From the NCBI GenBank assembly GCA_028713635.1, contig JAQTNX010000004.1, positions 1 to 45,311 of the forward strand: 45,311 bases of DNA. Reading direction: 5' to 3'. Positions 27,345 through 37,137 of the stretch are shown piece after piece. Under the pieces are notes generated by a model. It was given only the letters and a program-made list of their open reading frames with translations. It did no database searches and was not told the DNA's origin. A program made the translations under genes and the position numbers. This stretch comes from Candidatus Bipolaricaulis sp. Its GTDB lineage: Bacteria; Bipolaricaulota; Bipolaricaulia; UBA7950; UBA9294. How positions within the stretch are numbered: position 1 is the first letter of the stretch; each line of letters begins with the position of its first letter.

Positions 27345-27893
27345 TCACGAAGGCGGCGCTTCGTACTCGCTCGCGAGCAGGCTCATCATCACGAAGTCGG
27401 AGAAACGGCCATCGCAGAAGTAGCCGTCACGCTGCACTCCTTCGCGGCGGAAGCCGACCTTCTCGTAGAACGCAAGGGCAATCTCGTTGAACCCGACAAC
27501 GCCGATGGCCACGCGATGGAGCTTGAGTTCGCGGAAGGCATGATCGAGGAGGAGCCGGATCGCTTCCGTTCCGTATCCTTTGCCGCGCGCCGAGCGTTCG
27601 CCCACGATGATCGAGAGATCGGTGGTGCTCCAGGGAGAGAAGATGCGCAGGAACCCCGCTTCCCCGATCACCGCTCCGGTCGCTCGGATCTCGATCGCGA
27701 ACCACAGGCGGCTCTCATCGTCGCGCGCCTTCTGGAAGAGCTCCCTCGAGTCCGAGTCTGACATCGGCCCGGTCTCGCCGATGAGCTTCTGGAGTTCGGG
27801 ATCTGCAGACCATTGCTGAATGAGGAGAACGTCGCCCCACGTGAGCGGGCGGAGCCTGACGCGCTTCCCCTCCAGCACCACGGCCCTGTTCAT
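27345..27893 (-). CDS. GNAT family N-acetyltransferase
   Basis: VRLRPLTWGDVLLIQQWSADPELQ; IIVGERSARGKGYGTEAIRLLLDHAFRELKLHRVAIGVVGFNEIALAFYEKVGFRREG. Confidence 0.92.
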   Translation of the reverse strand: MNRAVVLEGKRVRLRPLTWGDVLLIQQWSADPELQKLIGETGPMSDSDSRELFQKARDDESRLWFAIEIRATGAVIGEAGFLRIFSPWSTTDLSIIVGERSARGKGYGTEAIRLLLDHAFRELKLHRVAIGVVGFNEIALAFYEKVGFRREGVQRDGYFCDGRFSDFVMMSLLASEYEAPPS

Positions 27894-28008
27894 GTCGGGC
27901 CCTCCTGTTGTGAGCGAGATTGTACTGCCGGGCGGCAGAGGCTCCGGGCGATGGGGCAGGACGTGAGTTCGCGGGCATCGCTCAGCACAGGGGGTGTCTC
28001 CCCTCACC

Positions 28009-28037
28009 GCATACGGCGCAAGCGCAGCGCCGTATGC
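28009..28037. repeat. perfect inverted repeat (hairpin)
   Basis: GCATACGGCGC / GCGCCGTATGC, 11-bp stem, 7-nt loop. Confidence 0.6.
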
Positions 28038-28432
28038 AGGGCGGGGCCAGGATCGCCTACCGCATGGAGATGTGGGCGCCCTCGGGGGCAACGGGCCGGG
28101 ATGGGAGTGCCCCGGGGGGTGGGCACGTCCTGCGTCGGCACGCCAGACTGTGGGGCCCGATCCTCGGGTACCAATACCCAGACTGCACTGGGCTATGCGA
28201 TCGATCCGCTGCCGTGTCGGCGGGCCAGACGGCGAGCGTTGCCCTGGCGAGCGGGGAGGCTGACCCCGCCGCGTTCGACGAGTGACGACGAGTGGTTGTA
28301 GCGTCGATGCCGGATGCGTTGAGACGCGCGAAGGTCGGGCGGGACGCTGCGCCTCTCGCATCGCAGCAGCCCGCGGGCCAGCGTGCGCCTTGTCCCATGC
28401 TGGTCAACACGAGCGCGGACACGGAGGCGCAC

Positions 28433-28930
28433 GATGACGTATCGATACGAGCCGCCCACTGAGACGCATCGAGCTCCGGTGATCGACATCTTCAACCACT
28501 ACATCGCCCGCACCTTCGCGGCGTATCCGGGCGGGGAAAAACCCGTGCCCCACGCATTCTTCGACCGCTTCGCCGAGGTGTGAAGCGGCTACTCGACCTA
28601 CGCGGTCAGCGATGGGGCAGGTCACGTCGTCGGGTTCGGCTGGCTTCGACCGTAACGGCCCGGGCGCGCATTCTGAAGGTGTGCCGAGCTGACGTACTTC
28701 CTCGCACCGGAGCACACGCAGCGCGGCGTCGGCACGGCGCTTCTCGGCCGAGTCAAGGCGGGAGCCCGAGCGCAGGGGATCGCCACGCTCTTTGCCGGCG
28801 TCTCGTCGCGGAATGAGGCCAGCCTCGCGTTCCACTTCAGGAACGGGTTCGTCGAGCGGGGCCGTCTCCGCCAGATCGCCGAGAAGCTCGGCAGGACTCT
28901 CGACGTCGTGTGGCTGCAACTGGACCTCTG
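28433..28930 (+). pseudogene. frameshifted GNAT N-acetyltransferase remnant
   Basis: MTYRYEPPTETHRAPVIDIFNHYIARTFAAYPGGEKPVPHAFFDRF / GYSTYAVSDGAGHVVGFGWLRP / LTYFLAPEHTQRGVGTALLGRVKAGARAQGIATLFAGVSSRNEASLAFHFRNGFVERGRLRQIAEKLGR lie in different frames separated by stops. Confidence 0.8.
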
Positions 28931-29156
28931 GCGGCGCCGAGACGGTCGGGCTGGGGATCCCGCCGCGTCGACGGTTCCGCGATGCTCGGGCGCGGCACCA
29001 TTCCGTCCATGACTGCAGGGAATCCTATGGCGGACCCCGACGCCCGCTTGGATGCTCACGAAGACCCTTCGGATCACGCCGCGCCGCGGTCGACCCGACG
29101 TGGGTGGAGTCTTGCCGGTTCAGGCGAACAGAGCCATCCTGGTGGGCGCCGGACCT

Positions 29157-29778
29157 CTAGCGCTCCGCGATCAGCGAGGCGGTGTATCCCGCGAAGCCGC
29201 TCGACAGCAGCAGCCACGGGACTCCATACCAGGCCTGGCCGAGGTACGACTCCCGGCGGGACCTGTCGAGCGACACAGAAGCGGCAGAGCGCCAGGACCG
29301 TGAACCCGAACGTCACCACGCCCTGCGTCATGCCGATCAGCGCGCCGCCGCGTCTCACTCGACAACCGGCGCGGCCAGAGGCGATCGGCATGGTCCCCAC
29401 AGAGTCCGGTCAGGAGGCCGGCGCGCACCATCCTACGACGGCAAGAGGACTCACAAGCGCCGGAGTCGAGACGTACTCCATGTAGAACTCGATGCCGAGG
29501 CCGAGGACGGCGTACGGAGCGTAGACGAGAAACCCGACCCAGAAACGCTTGAGCGGCAGGACCGGCAGCACCACGACGAGAGCGAGGAAGCAGCTTTCGA
29601 TGTACGTGAAGTACATGCCGACCCCTCTGTGGACGCTGAGATTGCCGGTCGCGGGAGTATCGGCTCCGGCGTAGATGTCGAAGGTGAGTGATCCCAGTGT
29701 GTAGAGTGCGCTCAGAAGGAAGCGGAAGAGAAGGACGAGCTGCCAGGGCTTGAGTCGTCGCGACGAGAAGCGCGTCAT
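29157..29778 (-). pseudogene. frameshifted membrane protein remnant
   Basis: First part MTRFSSRRLKPWQLVLLFRFLLSALYTLGSLTFDIYAG...VSPLAVVGWCA, then GALIGMTQGVVTFGFTVLALCRFC and DRSRRESYLGQAWYGVPWLLLSSGFAGYTASLIAER* in other frames of the same strand. Confidence 0.65.
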
Positions 29779-30316
29779 GTTGCCCCCTGGAATGCTGCGC
29801 GCGCACCGCGCATTCAGCCGCATGGGATAGTGTGGGCTCTGCAGCGTGCCCATCCTCTCCTGAGTCCGCCTGGCCGGGGACCCAGCCGGACCATGCGCCC
29901 GCGTTGCCCTCACAGCTTTTGGTACACATTCGCTGAGCGTCGCTCTTCCAGCTGCGTGTCAAGCACCGGAAGCTTGCGCGCCGGAGCTCGTCCGGGCCAC
30001 GTCGGTTGCGACGGCCGGCAAGCCGGAGCGACGTGCGGCGGCGCCGACCAGGACCTCCATCCCGAAGCTGGCGAGCGAAGGCTGCCGCAGGGACCCCGAC
30101 GGCGGGAGTCTGGGCTGGAGGTAGAGCGTCTCGACCGTCGGAGTGTTGCTAGGGTCCTGCAATCATGCTTCGCCGAGCGCAGGCGTCAGCCTTCATGCCG
30201 TGGCGTGAGGCATCCTGCAGGCGCGCGTCTGACGAGGCGAAACGCGATGCGTGTCTGGGGCGAGAACGTGACCGCGTCAGGCACTGAGGCCGTCTCAGGG
30301 TCGGATGGGCAACCGC

Positions 30317-31168
30317 CTAGCGGCCGAAGATCCGCGGGACGTCGTAGTCGAGCTCGACGATCTTCGCGGTGATGTACGTGAACGTCCCGCCGTCGAGATC
30401 CCAGGTTGCCTCTCCGGAGGTGGGGACAAGGACACCGTCGAACGCCGCGTGGTCGCGCAGCGGAACCCGCCACGTCCGCAGCACCGACGCCGGCTGCTCG
30501 GACCGGTAGCGCGTGGCCTTAAAGCCCACGACTCGCCCGTCGCTCGCGAACGTGAACAGCCCGTCGACCGACCCCTCTCCCACCGTGAGTGTAGCTCGAG
30601 CGGAGTTCTCATCGACCGCTTCCCACGAGATGTTTCGTGCGAGTGCGGCGAACGGGAACCACACGATCTCCTGCAAGTAGCGCAGCGCCGCGCCTTGGTC
30701 CATGTCCGCTCCGGACGCGTTAACGACCGTGAACAGACCGAGGACGACCATCCGCATGGCGCCGCGGCCGTCGCGCAGCTCGTCGACGCCGCGGATGAAG
30801 AAGCCGGGAGAGGCGGTCGCTGACACGCGCCAGATGAACGAAGTGGGATCGATGGTGTAGTACTGGTCTGCCGAGAAGCGCATCCACGGGGCGTCCGGAG
30901 CCTGTCGGATGGCCCCCTCCTGTCGGAGGCGGACGGTGGCCGGAACCTGACGCCCCACCACGCCGGCGGAGCGAAGCCACCGTTGCACGGGCTCAGGCAG
31001 CGGTTCAAGCGATGCTTCGGTGACGACCTGATCCGCTGCCGCGGCGTTCGCCAGCATCTCCCGGATCCGGGCATCTGCGGCGTGGTCGAAGCGGAGATTG
31101 GCGAGCCACACCGTCGCCGCTCCCAGGCCGACCGCGACGCCCACCGCCAGCAACAGCACCTTCCACAT
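30317..31168 (-). CDS. DUF6544-like protein with N-terminal membrane anchor
   Basis: MWKVLLLAVGVAVGLGAATVWLANLRFDHAAD; PEPVQRWLRSAGVVG; WMRFSADQYYTIDPTSFIWRV..ASPGFFIRGVDELRDGRGAMRM; EIVWFPFAAL. Confidence 0.7.
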   Translation of the reverse strand: MWKVLLLAVGVAVGLGAATVWLANLRFDHAADARIREMLANAAAADQVVTEASLEPLPEPVQRWLRSAGVVGRQVPATVRLRQEGAIRQAPDAPWMRFSADQYYTIDPTSFIWRVSATASPGFFIRGVDELRDGRGAMRMVVLGLFTVVNASGADMDQGAALRYLQEIVWFPFAALARNISWEAVDENSARATLTVGEGSVDGLFTFASDGRVVGFKATRYRSEQPASVLRTWRVPLRDHAAFDGVLVPTSGEATWDLDGGTFTYITAKIVELDYDVPRIFGR

Positions 31169-31410
31169 CGCTCCCTCCCACAGTCCCTGACCCGATGGGT
31201 TGTGAAGGTAGCGCATGAGAGCCGCTGCCACAAATGGCGGAGCGAACCGGATCGCGATGGGTCACGTGGCCCCTTCTGCGACGCACCGCGCACGCGCGTT
31301 GCGGGGGAAGGGAGCCGGATCTAGACTCTCGATCTGAGCCCGCGTGGGGCCAGACCGAAGCGTTGCCGCTTGGCGCGCACTCGGTGATCGCATCGCCGGG
31401 AGGGGAGTCG

Positions 31411-32745
31411 ATGTTCCGGGTTGTCTTGATGGTGGGCCTCTTGGCTGCGACCTTCGCGCCGCTGTACTTGGTGGGCTCGCTGCCGCCACCGAGCAACGCC
31501 TACGTCGACAATTTCGAGCGGCTCTGGCATGCACTCGATGCCGCGTATCCTTACTTCGCGGAGGCCGGGGTCAACTGGAATGCCATGCGTGACGCGTATC
31601 GCCCGCGCGTTGCCCAAGCCGCGAATGACATCGACTACGCCAACCTCGTGGATGAGATGCTTGCGGCCCTGAACGACGGGCATACCGGCGTCCTGACCCC
31701 GGCGCCACGCCGCGGGCGGACGTACTTCGGCGTTGCGCGGGCGTTGAGCGACGGGATCGTCATCGACCAGATTGGGCCGACGGGGCAACGGGCCGGGCTG
31801 GCGCGAGGCGACCGGCTGGTTGACGTGGGCGGACGCCCAGTGGAAGAGGCCCTGCTCGCCCTGCCGGCCTGGCTGCGTGCCGGGTCCACGGAGCAGCACC
31901 GGCGCGCGGTCGCAGCGAGGAACGTCCTGAGCTCAACGGAGAGGGAGCTTGCAGTGGCCGCCGATCATGCCGACGGCCGCAGCGAGACCGTGATCCTGCG
32001 CGCTCCGACCGAAGCCGCACCGGGACGCGGCACGGCCGTGCCCGCGCAGGAGCCGGCCAGCCCGGTGATCGTGGGGCGCCGATTGCCTTCCGGGTTCGGC
32101 TACATCCAAGTCCCGACGCTCTCCGCGAGCTCGAGCCACGATCTCGTCCGGGAGTTCGATGCCGCGCTGGGTGCGCTCTCCGGGAGCCCGGGGCTCATCC
32201 TCGACCTCCGTGGCAACGGCGGCGGCGACTCGCGCATCGGGGATCGGATTGCAGGTCGCTTCGTCGTCCGCCGCTTTGTCTACGGCGTAGAGTCGTACCG
32301 ACTTCCTCTTCCCCAGAGGCTGTGGGTGCGACGATTCCCGTACGCCGTGCGTCCGCGCGGTGAGACTTACGACCGCCCGCTCGTCCTTCTGATCGACAGC
32401 TCCTGCTTCAGCTCGGCGGAGATGCTCATCGTCGCCCTCGTGGACTCAGGTCGGGCCACGGCCGTCGGACGCCCGACGGGAGGCGGGAGCGGGAATCCCG
32501 TGACATTCGCCCTCCCGAACGGCGGGCAAGTGCGGTTCTCGACCGGCGCCTTCCACAGGAGTGACGGTACGTTGATCGAGGGCGTGGGCATCGCCCCCGA
32601 CGTCTTGGTGAGCTACACGGTAGCGGACTTCCGCGCAGGGCGCGATCCTGACCTGGAGGCCGCTGAGGCAGTCCTCTCGGGCCAGACTATCGCCCCGAGA
32701 TCAGTACAGGGATTGCAGGCGTCGGCCCGGGAGCGCGTGCCGTAG
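31411..32745 (+). CDS. S41 family peptidase with N-terminal signal/anchor
   Basis: LWHALDAAYPYFAEAGVNWNAMRDAYRP..LNDGHTGV; PDZ-like region; LILDLRGNGGGDS; LIDSSCFSSAEMLI. Confidence 0.9.
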   Translation: MFRVVLMVGLLAATFAPLYLVGSLPPPSNAYVDNFERLWHALDAAYPYFAEAGVNWNAMRDAYRPRVAQAANDIDYANLVDEMLAALNDGHTGVLTPAPRRGRTYFGVARALSDGIVIDQIGPTGQRAGLARGDRLVDVGGRPVEEALLALPAWLRAGSTEQHRRAVAARNVLSSTERELAVAADHADGRSETVILRAPTEAAPGRGTAVPAQEPASPVIVGRRLPSGFGYIQVPTLSASSSHDLVREFDAALGALSGSPGLILDLRGNGGGDSRIGDRIAGRFVVRRFVYGVESYRLPLPQRLWVRRFPYAVRPRGETYDRPLVLLIDSSCFSSAEMLIVALVDSGRATAVGRPTGGGSGNPVTFALPNGGQVRFSTGAFHRSDGTLIEGVGIAPDVLVSYTVADFRAGRDPDLEAAEAVLSGQTIAPRSVQGLQASARERVP

Positions 32746-32938
32746 GCGGGCGCACGATCGAATTCTGCAGCCGCGTAGGGTCTTGCTGCTGGATAGCAGG
32801 AACGAGACGCGACCCTCGCGACGCGATTCCGCAGATGGCTCTACGTGTTGGGCAGGCTCAGCCTGGATGTGCCTCTGGACCGGATTGTGTACACTGGGCG
32901 GTTCTGCATTCGCTTACAGACGTGGGGGTGCTTCTGCG

Positions 32939-34006
32939 ATGAGTGTGTGGAAACTGTCCATTCTGGCAATAGTTCTTGGATTCCTTGTCGGCTTCGGCCT
33001 GCTCGCGCCCAGGAGCGAGGGAACCGGGCCGATCTCGACCGACGTTCGATGGAGCATCGAAGACACCACCGTGCACGCGACCGTCACCAAGCCCCGTCAC
33101 TCCGAGGGCAGGGGCCCGGCGGTGTTGTTCGTCGCCGGAAGCGGCCCGACCAGTCGGGACTGGACATCCCCTCTCCTTGAGGGCGAGAACGGGAGTGCAC
33201 GGCTGCTGGCCGAAGTGCTCGCAGAGAGGGGCTACGTCACGCTCCGCTACGACAAGAGGACGACAGGGCCGGACGCCATGCCCAACATCCTCAAGCTGAC
33301 CGGCAAGATCAGCATGGCGAGCCACCTCGCGGAGGTCGCCAGTGCGGTCAAGTTCCTCGCCGCGCGATCGGACGTCGATCCGTCCAGGATCTACATCCTG
33401 ACCAGCAGCGAGGGCGCCATCCACGCTCTGAACTACGTGCGCGGCAACCCGGACATCCCCCTGGCCGGGATGATCCTGACCGGAGCCCCCGGACGGACGA
33501 TTGGCGCGGTCGCCGAGACGCAGGTGGGGGCGATCCTGTCGCGCAGCGAGGACGCAGAGGCGCTGCTTGCGTCGTACAAGCAGGCCGTCGACGCGTTTCT
33601 CGTCGGGAAGGAGATGGTCGTGGATCCCAAGTTCCCGGTGGCGGTCCAGCAGGTTCTCGGAGCGCTCGCTGCGCCGGTGAACCAGCCGTTCGTGCGCGAG
33701 CTGTGGGCGCTCGACATCGCCCCCTGGCTGGCCGAAGTGACCATTCCCACACTGGTCGTGATCGGGAAGAAGGACATCCAGGTCGACTGGCAGCTGGACG
33801 GGCAACCGCTCGAGGTACAGGCGGCGCGGAATCCGGCGGTGTCGTTCGCCTACCCGGAAGATGCCAATCACGTCTTGAAGTACGAACCCAAGGCGCGTGA
33901 GGCGCTGACGCCGGCGGATGTGGCGACCTACAACCTGCCGAGCCAAGTCCTCGACCCCGAGACCGTGACCCGAATCCTGGAATGGCTGCACAGCCAAGAT
34001 TCGTGA
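32939..34006 (+). CDS. alpha/beta hydrolase with N-terminal membrane anchor
   Basis: AVLFVAGSGPTSRDW, GYVTLRYDKRTTG, YILTSSEGAIHALNY, PTLVVIGKKDIQVD, DANHVLKYEP. Confidence 0.88.
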   Translation: MSVWKLSILAIVLGFLVGFGLLAPRSEGTGPISTDVRWSIEDTTVHATVTKPRHSEGRGPAVLFVAGSGPTSRDWTSPLLEGENGSARLLAEVLAERGYVTLRYDKRTTGPDAMPNILKLTGKISMASHLAEVASAVKFLAARSDVDPSRIYILTSSEGAIHALNYVRGNPDIPLAGMILTGAPGRTIGAVAETQVGAILSRSEDAEALLASYKQAVDAFLVGKEMVVDPKFPVAVQQVLGALAAPVNQPFVRELWALDIAPWLAEVTIPTLVVIGKKDIQVDWQLDGQPLEVQAARNPAVSFAYPEDANHVLKYEPKAREALTPADVATYNLPSQVLDPETVTRILEWLHSQDS

Positions 34007-34096
34007 GTGCCGCGCTGCCCCTTGGCCACGCCCGCGGCCTGCGCGGGGGCAGAGTGCTGCAGGAGCCCGAGAGGCTCGAAAGCTGAGGAGAGAGCC

Positions 34097-35047
34097 ATGT
34101 CAAGAGCGATCCTGATGGGTGTGGTCGTTGGGTTGGTCCTTGGCCTGGGGCTCCTCTCCGGGGCTTTCCTACGCGACATGGATCGCGCGCGCGATCGAGT
34201 CAGCAAGGGAAGCGCCCTCGTCTCGTCTCCCTACGGGAATATCGAGTACGCAGAAGGAGGTGCCGGGCCCTCGGTCTTGGTTGTCCACGGAAGTGGAGGT
34301 GGGTTCGACCAAGGCGAGCTGATCGCGCGAACCGTTCTAGGCGGCCAGTTCCACTGGATCGCGCCCTCGCGGTTCGGATACCTCCGGTCGAGCTTGCCGG
34401 AGAGCGCCTCATTCGACGATCAGGCCGACGCCTACGCGTACTTGCTCGATCAACTCGGCGTGGACCGAGTCGCGGTGGTCGCGATGTCGCATGGTGGACC
34501 GTCTGCTCTGCTGTTCGCCGTTCGCCATCCCGAGCGCGTGTCGTCGCTCACACTGCTCTCGTGCGGCGTCGCGTCGACGTCCGCTGCCGCGCAGGCGCAA
34601 GCCAGCCGGCAGGGCAATATGCTCGCCTGGGTTTTCCAGCACGACTTCGCGTACTGGGGTATGACTAAGGTGTTTCGGAAGACCTTCCTCGGCCTGATCG
34701 GGGCAACGGGGACGGTGGTTGCCTCGCTCACTCCTGACCAGCGCGAGATGGTCGACGCGTTCGTCGATGGGATGAACCCGGCGTCGCTTCGCAGCGCAGG
34801 CGCCCTGTTCGACAACAAGGCGGCCATGCCGAATGAACGGATTGCCGCCATCTCGGCCCCAACCCTGGTCGTCCACGCCGTGGACGACACGCTGCAGATC
34901 TTCCGCAACGCTGAGTTCGCTGCAGCCACGATACCGAGCGTGGATCTCCTGCGATTCGAGACAGGTGGGCACGTTCTTGCGATCGTCGAGCAGGCACTTG
35001 TGAGCAAGGCCGTTCAAGAGCACATCCAGAGGCACCTCAGCCCGTAG
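34097..35047 (+). CDS. alpha/beta hydrolase with N-terminal membrane anchor
   Basis: VLVVHGSGGGFDQGELIA, VVAMSHGGPSALLFAVRHPERV, APTLVVHAVDDTLQIF, FETGGHVLA. Confidence 0.92.
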   Translation: MSRAILMGVVVGLVLGLGLLSGAFLRDMDRARDRVSKGSALVSSPYGNIEYAEGGAGPSVLVVHGSGGGFDQGELIARTVLGGQFHWIAPSRFGYLRSSLPESASFDDQADAYAYLLDQLGVDRVAVVAMSHGGPSALLFAVRHPERVSSLTLLSCGVASTSAAAQAQASRQGNMLAWVFQHDFAYWGMTKVFRKTFLGLIGATGTVVASLTPDQREMVDAFVDGMNPASLRSAGALFDNKAAMPNERIAAISAPTLVVHAVDDTLQIFRNAEFAAATIPSVDLLRFETGGHVLAIVEQALVSKAVQEHIQRHLSP

Positions 35048-35347
35048 GACGGTCTGTAGTCATCAAGGTTTCCAGGCGGGATGGATCCGGGTGCCGACCG
35101 GATCGCGCGAAGTCTTCCTGAATTGGGTTGGCGCCGCGGGGCGGCGAGGCGGCGTCAGCGCACCATGGCGCGTGCGGTTCGACACCCTGTCGTGCGTGAA
35201 GGCGCCATTCCCGGATGCCCGGCTCCCAGGACGATCCCGGCGGCTCTACGGCACCATGACGACTTGCGAGCACGCGTGCAAGGTTGCCGCTGCCGACGCG
35301 CCCACTGCGAGAGGCGGGCATCACGAAGAGTGAGGACCTGAGCATCC

Positions 35348-35400
35348 GCGCCCAGCGAGCGTGACGTTGCGCAGCGACTCCCAGGTTGCTCGCTGGGCGC
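35348..35400. repeat. 13-bp perfect inverted repeat with nested hairpin
   Basis: GCGCCCAGCGAGC/GCTCGCTGGGCGC (35348-35360/35388-35400), inner GTTGC-GCA-GCGAC. Confidence 0.55.
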
Positions 35401-35474
35401 GTAGCCATCTGCAGAAAGCGGGTATCCATACCGCACGCGCCGAGAGCGGACAGGAAGTCTTGCGGAGCCCGCCA

Positions 35475-35497
35475 GCTGCTCGGCCATGCCGAGCAGC
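35475..35497. repeat. 10-bp hairpin
   Basis: GCTGCTCGGC-CAT-GCCGAGCAGC. Confidence 0.55.
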
Positions 35498-35620
35498 CCT
35501 CAACCATTCGACGCGGCAACTGAACCCGGCGCCTGCACCTGCACAGGGTGCGATGGTAGGCGCCGGCATCTTGAAAGAAGGTCGGGTCTCTGTACCATTC
35601 CCGGCCAGAGGGAGGCATCT

Positions 35621-35863
35621 ATGAAATGGCATGCCGGGGTGGGCTCCATTGTGACGGGCCTGGTTCTGGTCGCTGTGGGACAGCTTGTCCAGCGCACGAT
35701 CCCGCTCCTGGGACGCGCCGCGTATCAGGCAGCCGCGGCGGGGAGCTACAGTCCCGCCGACTATCGGGTCCCGCTGACTGGCTACTACCTGGTCGCCGTC
35801 GCCCTCATCGTCCTCGGTGTAGTCCTTGCTGTGCTGGAACACCGACGTGGTGCAGGACGGTAG
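35621..35863 (+). CDS. small two-TM membrane protein
   Basis: 80 aa, hydrophobic segments VGSIVTGLVLVAVGQLV and YYLVAVALIVLGVVLAVLEHRR; GGGAGG upstream of the ATG. Confidence 0.55.
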   Translation: MKWHAGVGSIVTGLVLVAVGQLVQRTIPLLGRAAYQAAAAGSYSPADYRVPLTGYYLVAVALIVLGVVLAVLEHRRGAGR

Positions 35864-36229
35864 CGCCGCCCCTTCGCGTCCAGGCTCAGACGGCGAGACC
35901 TGCGCACCCCTTTTGGCTTGTCACGATCAGGGGAAGGGTCATGTCCCGCGATCGCGCATTGCGTTCCGAAGTCAGCGCTCGTCAACAGCTCGCAGCTGCC
36001 AGTGGATGGTCGCGTAGCGGACGCCGAGATGTTCGATGATCCCCTCTTGGGGAGAGCGGTGCTTGCGGTACGCGGACACTGTCCAGGGCAGCCTCCGAGT
36101 CGGAGACGATGGCCGCGAATGCAGGGCGGCTGATGGGTCGATGCTTGCGGACTCCTCGCGATGGGAAGAGCGAAGATCTGCCCCCGCCGACCCTAGCCCG
36201 GCGGCAGCCCCTGGTGGTCCGTTCCGTTC

Positions 36230-36880
36230 TCACACGCCGGCGCGACGCCGGACGCGGTGCTCAGGCAGCCGGAAGAGCCACAGCGCGACGACGAACATCC
36301 ACTGCAGGTAGCTGAAGATGGTGATTCTCTCAAGGAGTCCGGATGCCCCGAACCCCGTGGCAACCGATGCGGCCGCGAGCCCTCCGGAGACGAATACCAC
36401 GATGAGGCTGGCAAACGAGTGGCGCGCCATCGCCGTCTCTTGCGTCGCACGAAGCCAGAGGCCGAAGAACAGCATCGACAACATCGAGAGGATGGAGCTT
36501 GAGCCGGCGAGCACGATGTGGACCGCTCCGGTCGCCGTGACGGCCGGTCCCGCGGGGTCCTGCGGGACGAAGACGGTCGCTAGCCCGACGAGTCCCCCGA
36601 GGAACAGGAACCCTGTCGCGATCAGCCCGAAGCGGCGCTTCTCCTCGGGCCGGGAGCGAACGCAACGAAGCACGCCGTACGCGAACGCGAGACCGGCCAG
36701 GTTGTAGAGGACGAAGAGAGGATCGAGAAGTGCCTTGTTGGGTGCTCCGCTCGCGACGAGCTCGCTGATGGCTTCGGAGTAGTGGCTGTAGCCGGGGCGG
36801 ATCAGCCCGCCGAGCACCACGACCACCAGATACGTCACAGGCGCAAGGATTCCGCCAGATAGCCACGCCCTCTTGCTCAT
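36230..36880 (-). CDS. DUF998 family membrane protein
   Basis: GGILAPVTYLVVVVLGGLIRPGYSHYSEAISELVASGAPNKALLDPLFVLYNLAGLAFAYG. Confidence 0.85.
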   Translation of the reverse strand: MSKRAWLSGGILAPVTYLVVVVLGGLIRPGYSHYSEAISELVASGAPNKALLDPLFVLYNLAGLAFAYGVLRCVRSRPEEKRRFGLIATGFLFLGGLVGLATVFVPQDPAGPAVTATGAVHIVLAGSSSILSMLSMLFFGLWLRATQETAMARHSFASLIVVFVSGGLAAASVATGFGASGLLERITIFSYLQWMFVVALWLFRLPEHRVRRRAGV

Positions 36881-37085
36881 GCCGACACCTCGCTCCGCCG
36901 CCATCGGCCATCACGCCTTCGTTCAGCCTAGCGTAGATCGGAATCCGCTCCAATTCGCCGCGCCGGGCGGCGCCCCGAGGACACCGTAGAGTCGCGGAGT
37001 CCGATCAGAGCCCGACGAAGCTCGCCACATACTCCGTCTGGGTGGATCGTGCTTCGAGCATGGGCTCCCTCACGAGATGATGGAG

Positions 37086-37137
37086 GTGATGGGGTCAGAT
37101 CTTCATTCTTGGTGATGGGGTCAGATCTTCATTCTTG
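37086..37137 (-). repeat. two tandem 26-bp copies of GTGATGGGGTCAGATCTTCATTCTTG
   Basis: 37086-37111 and 37112-37137 identical; inverted relative to the copy at 38019-38044. Confidence 0.9.

Noticed and set aside
28095-28200. GGGTACCAATACCC and neighbouring short palindromes as a possible att site
   Set aside because: Too short, no integrase and no second copy noticed
32858-33997. 379-aa minus-strand ORF over the alpha/beta hydrolase
   Set aside because: Shadow ORF; + strand carries hydrolase motifs
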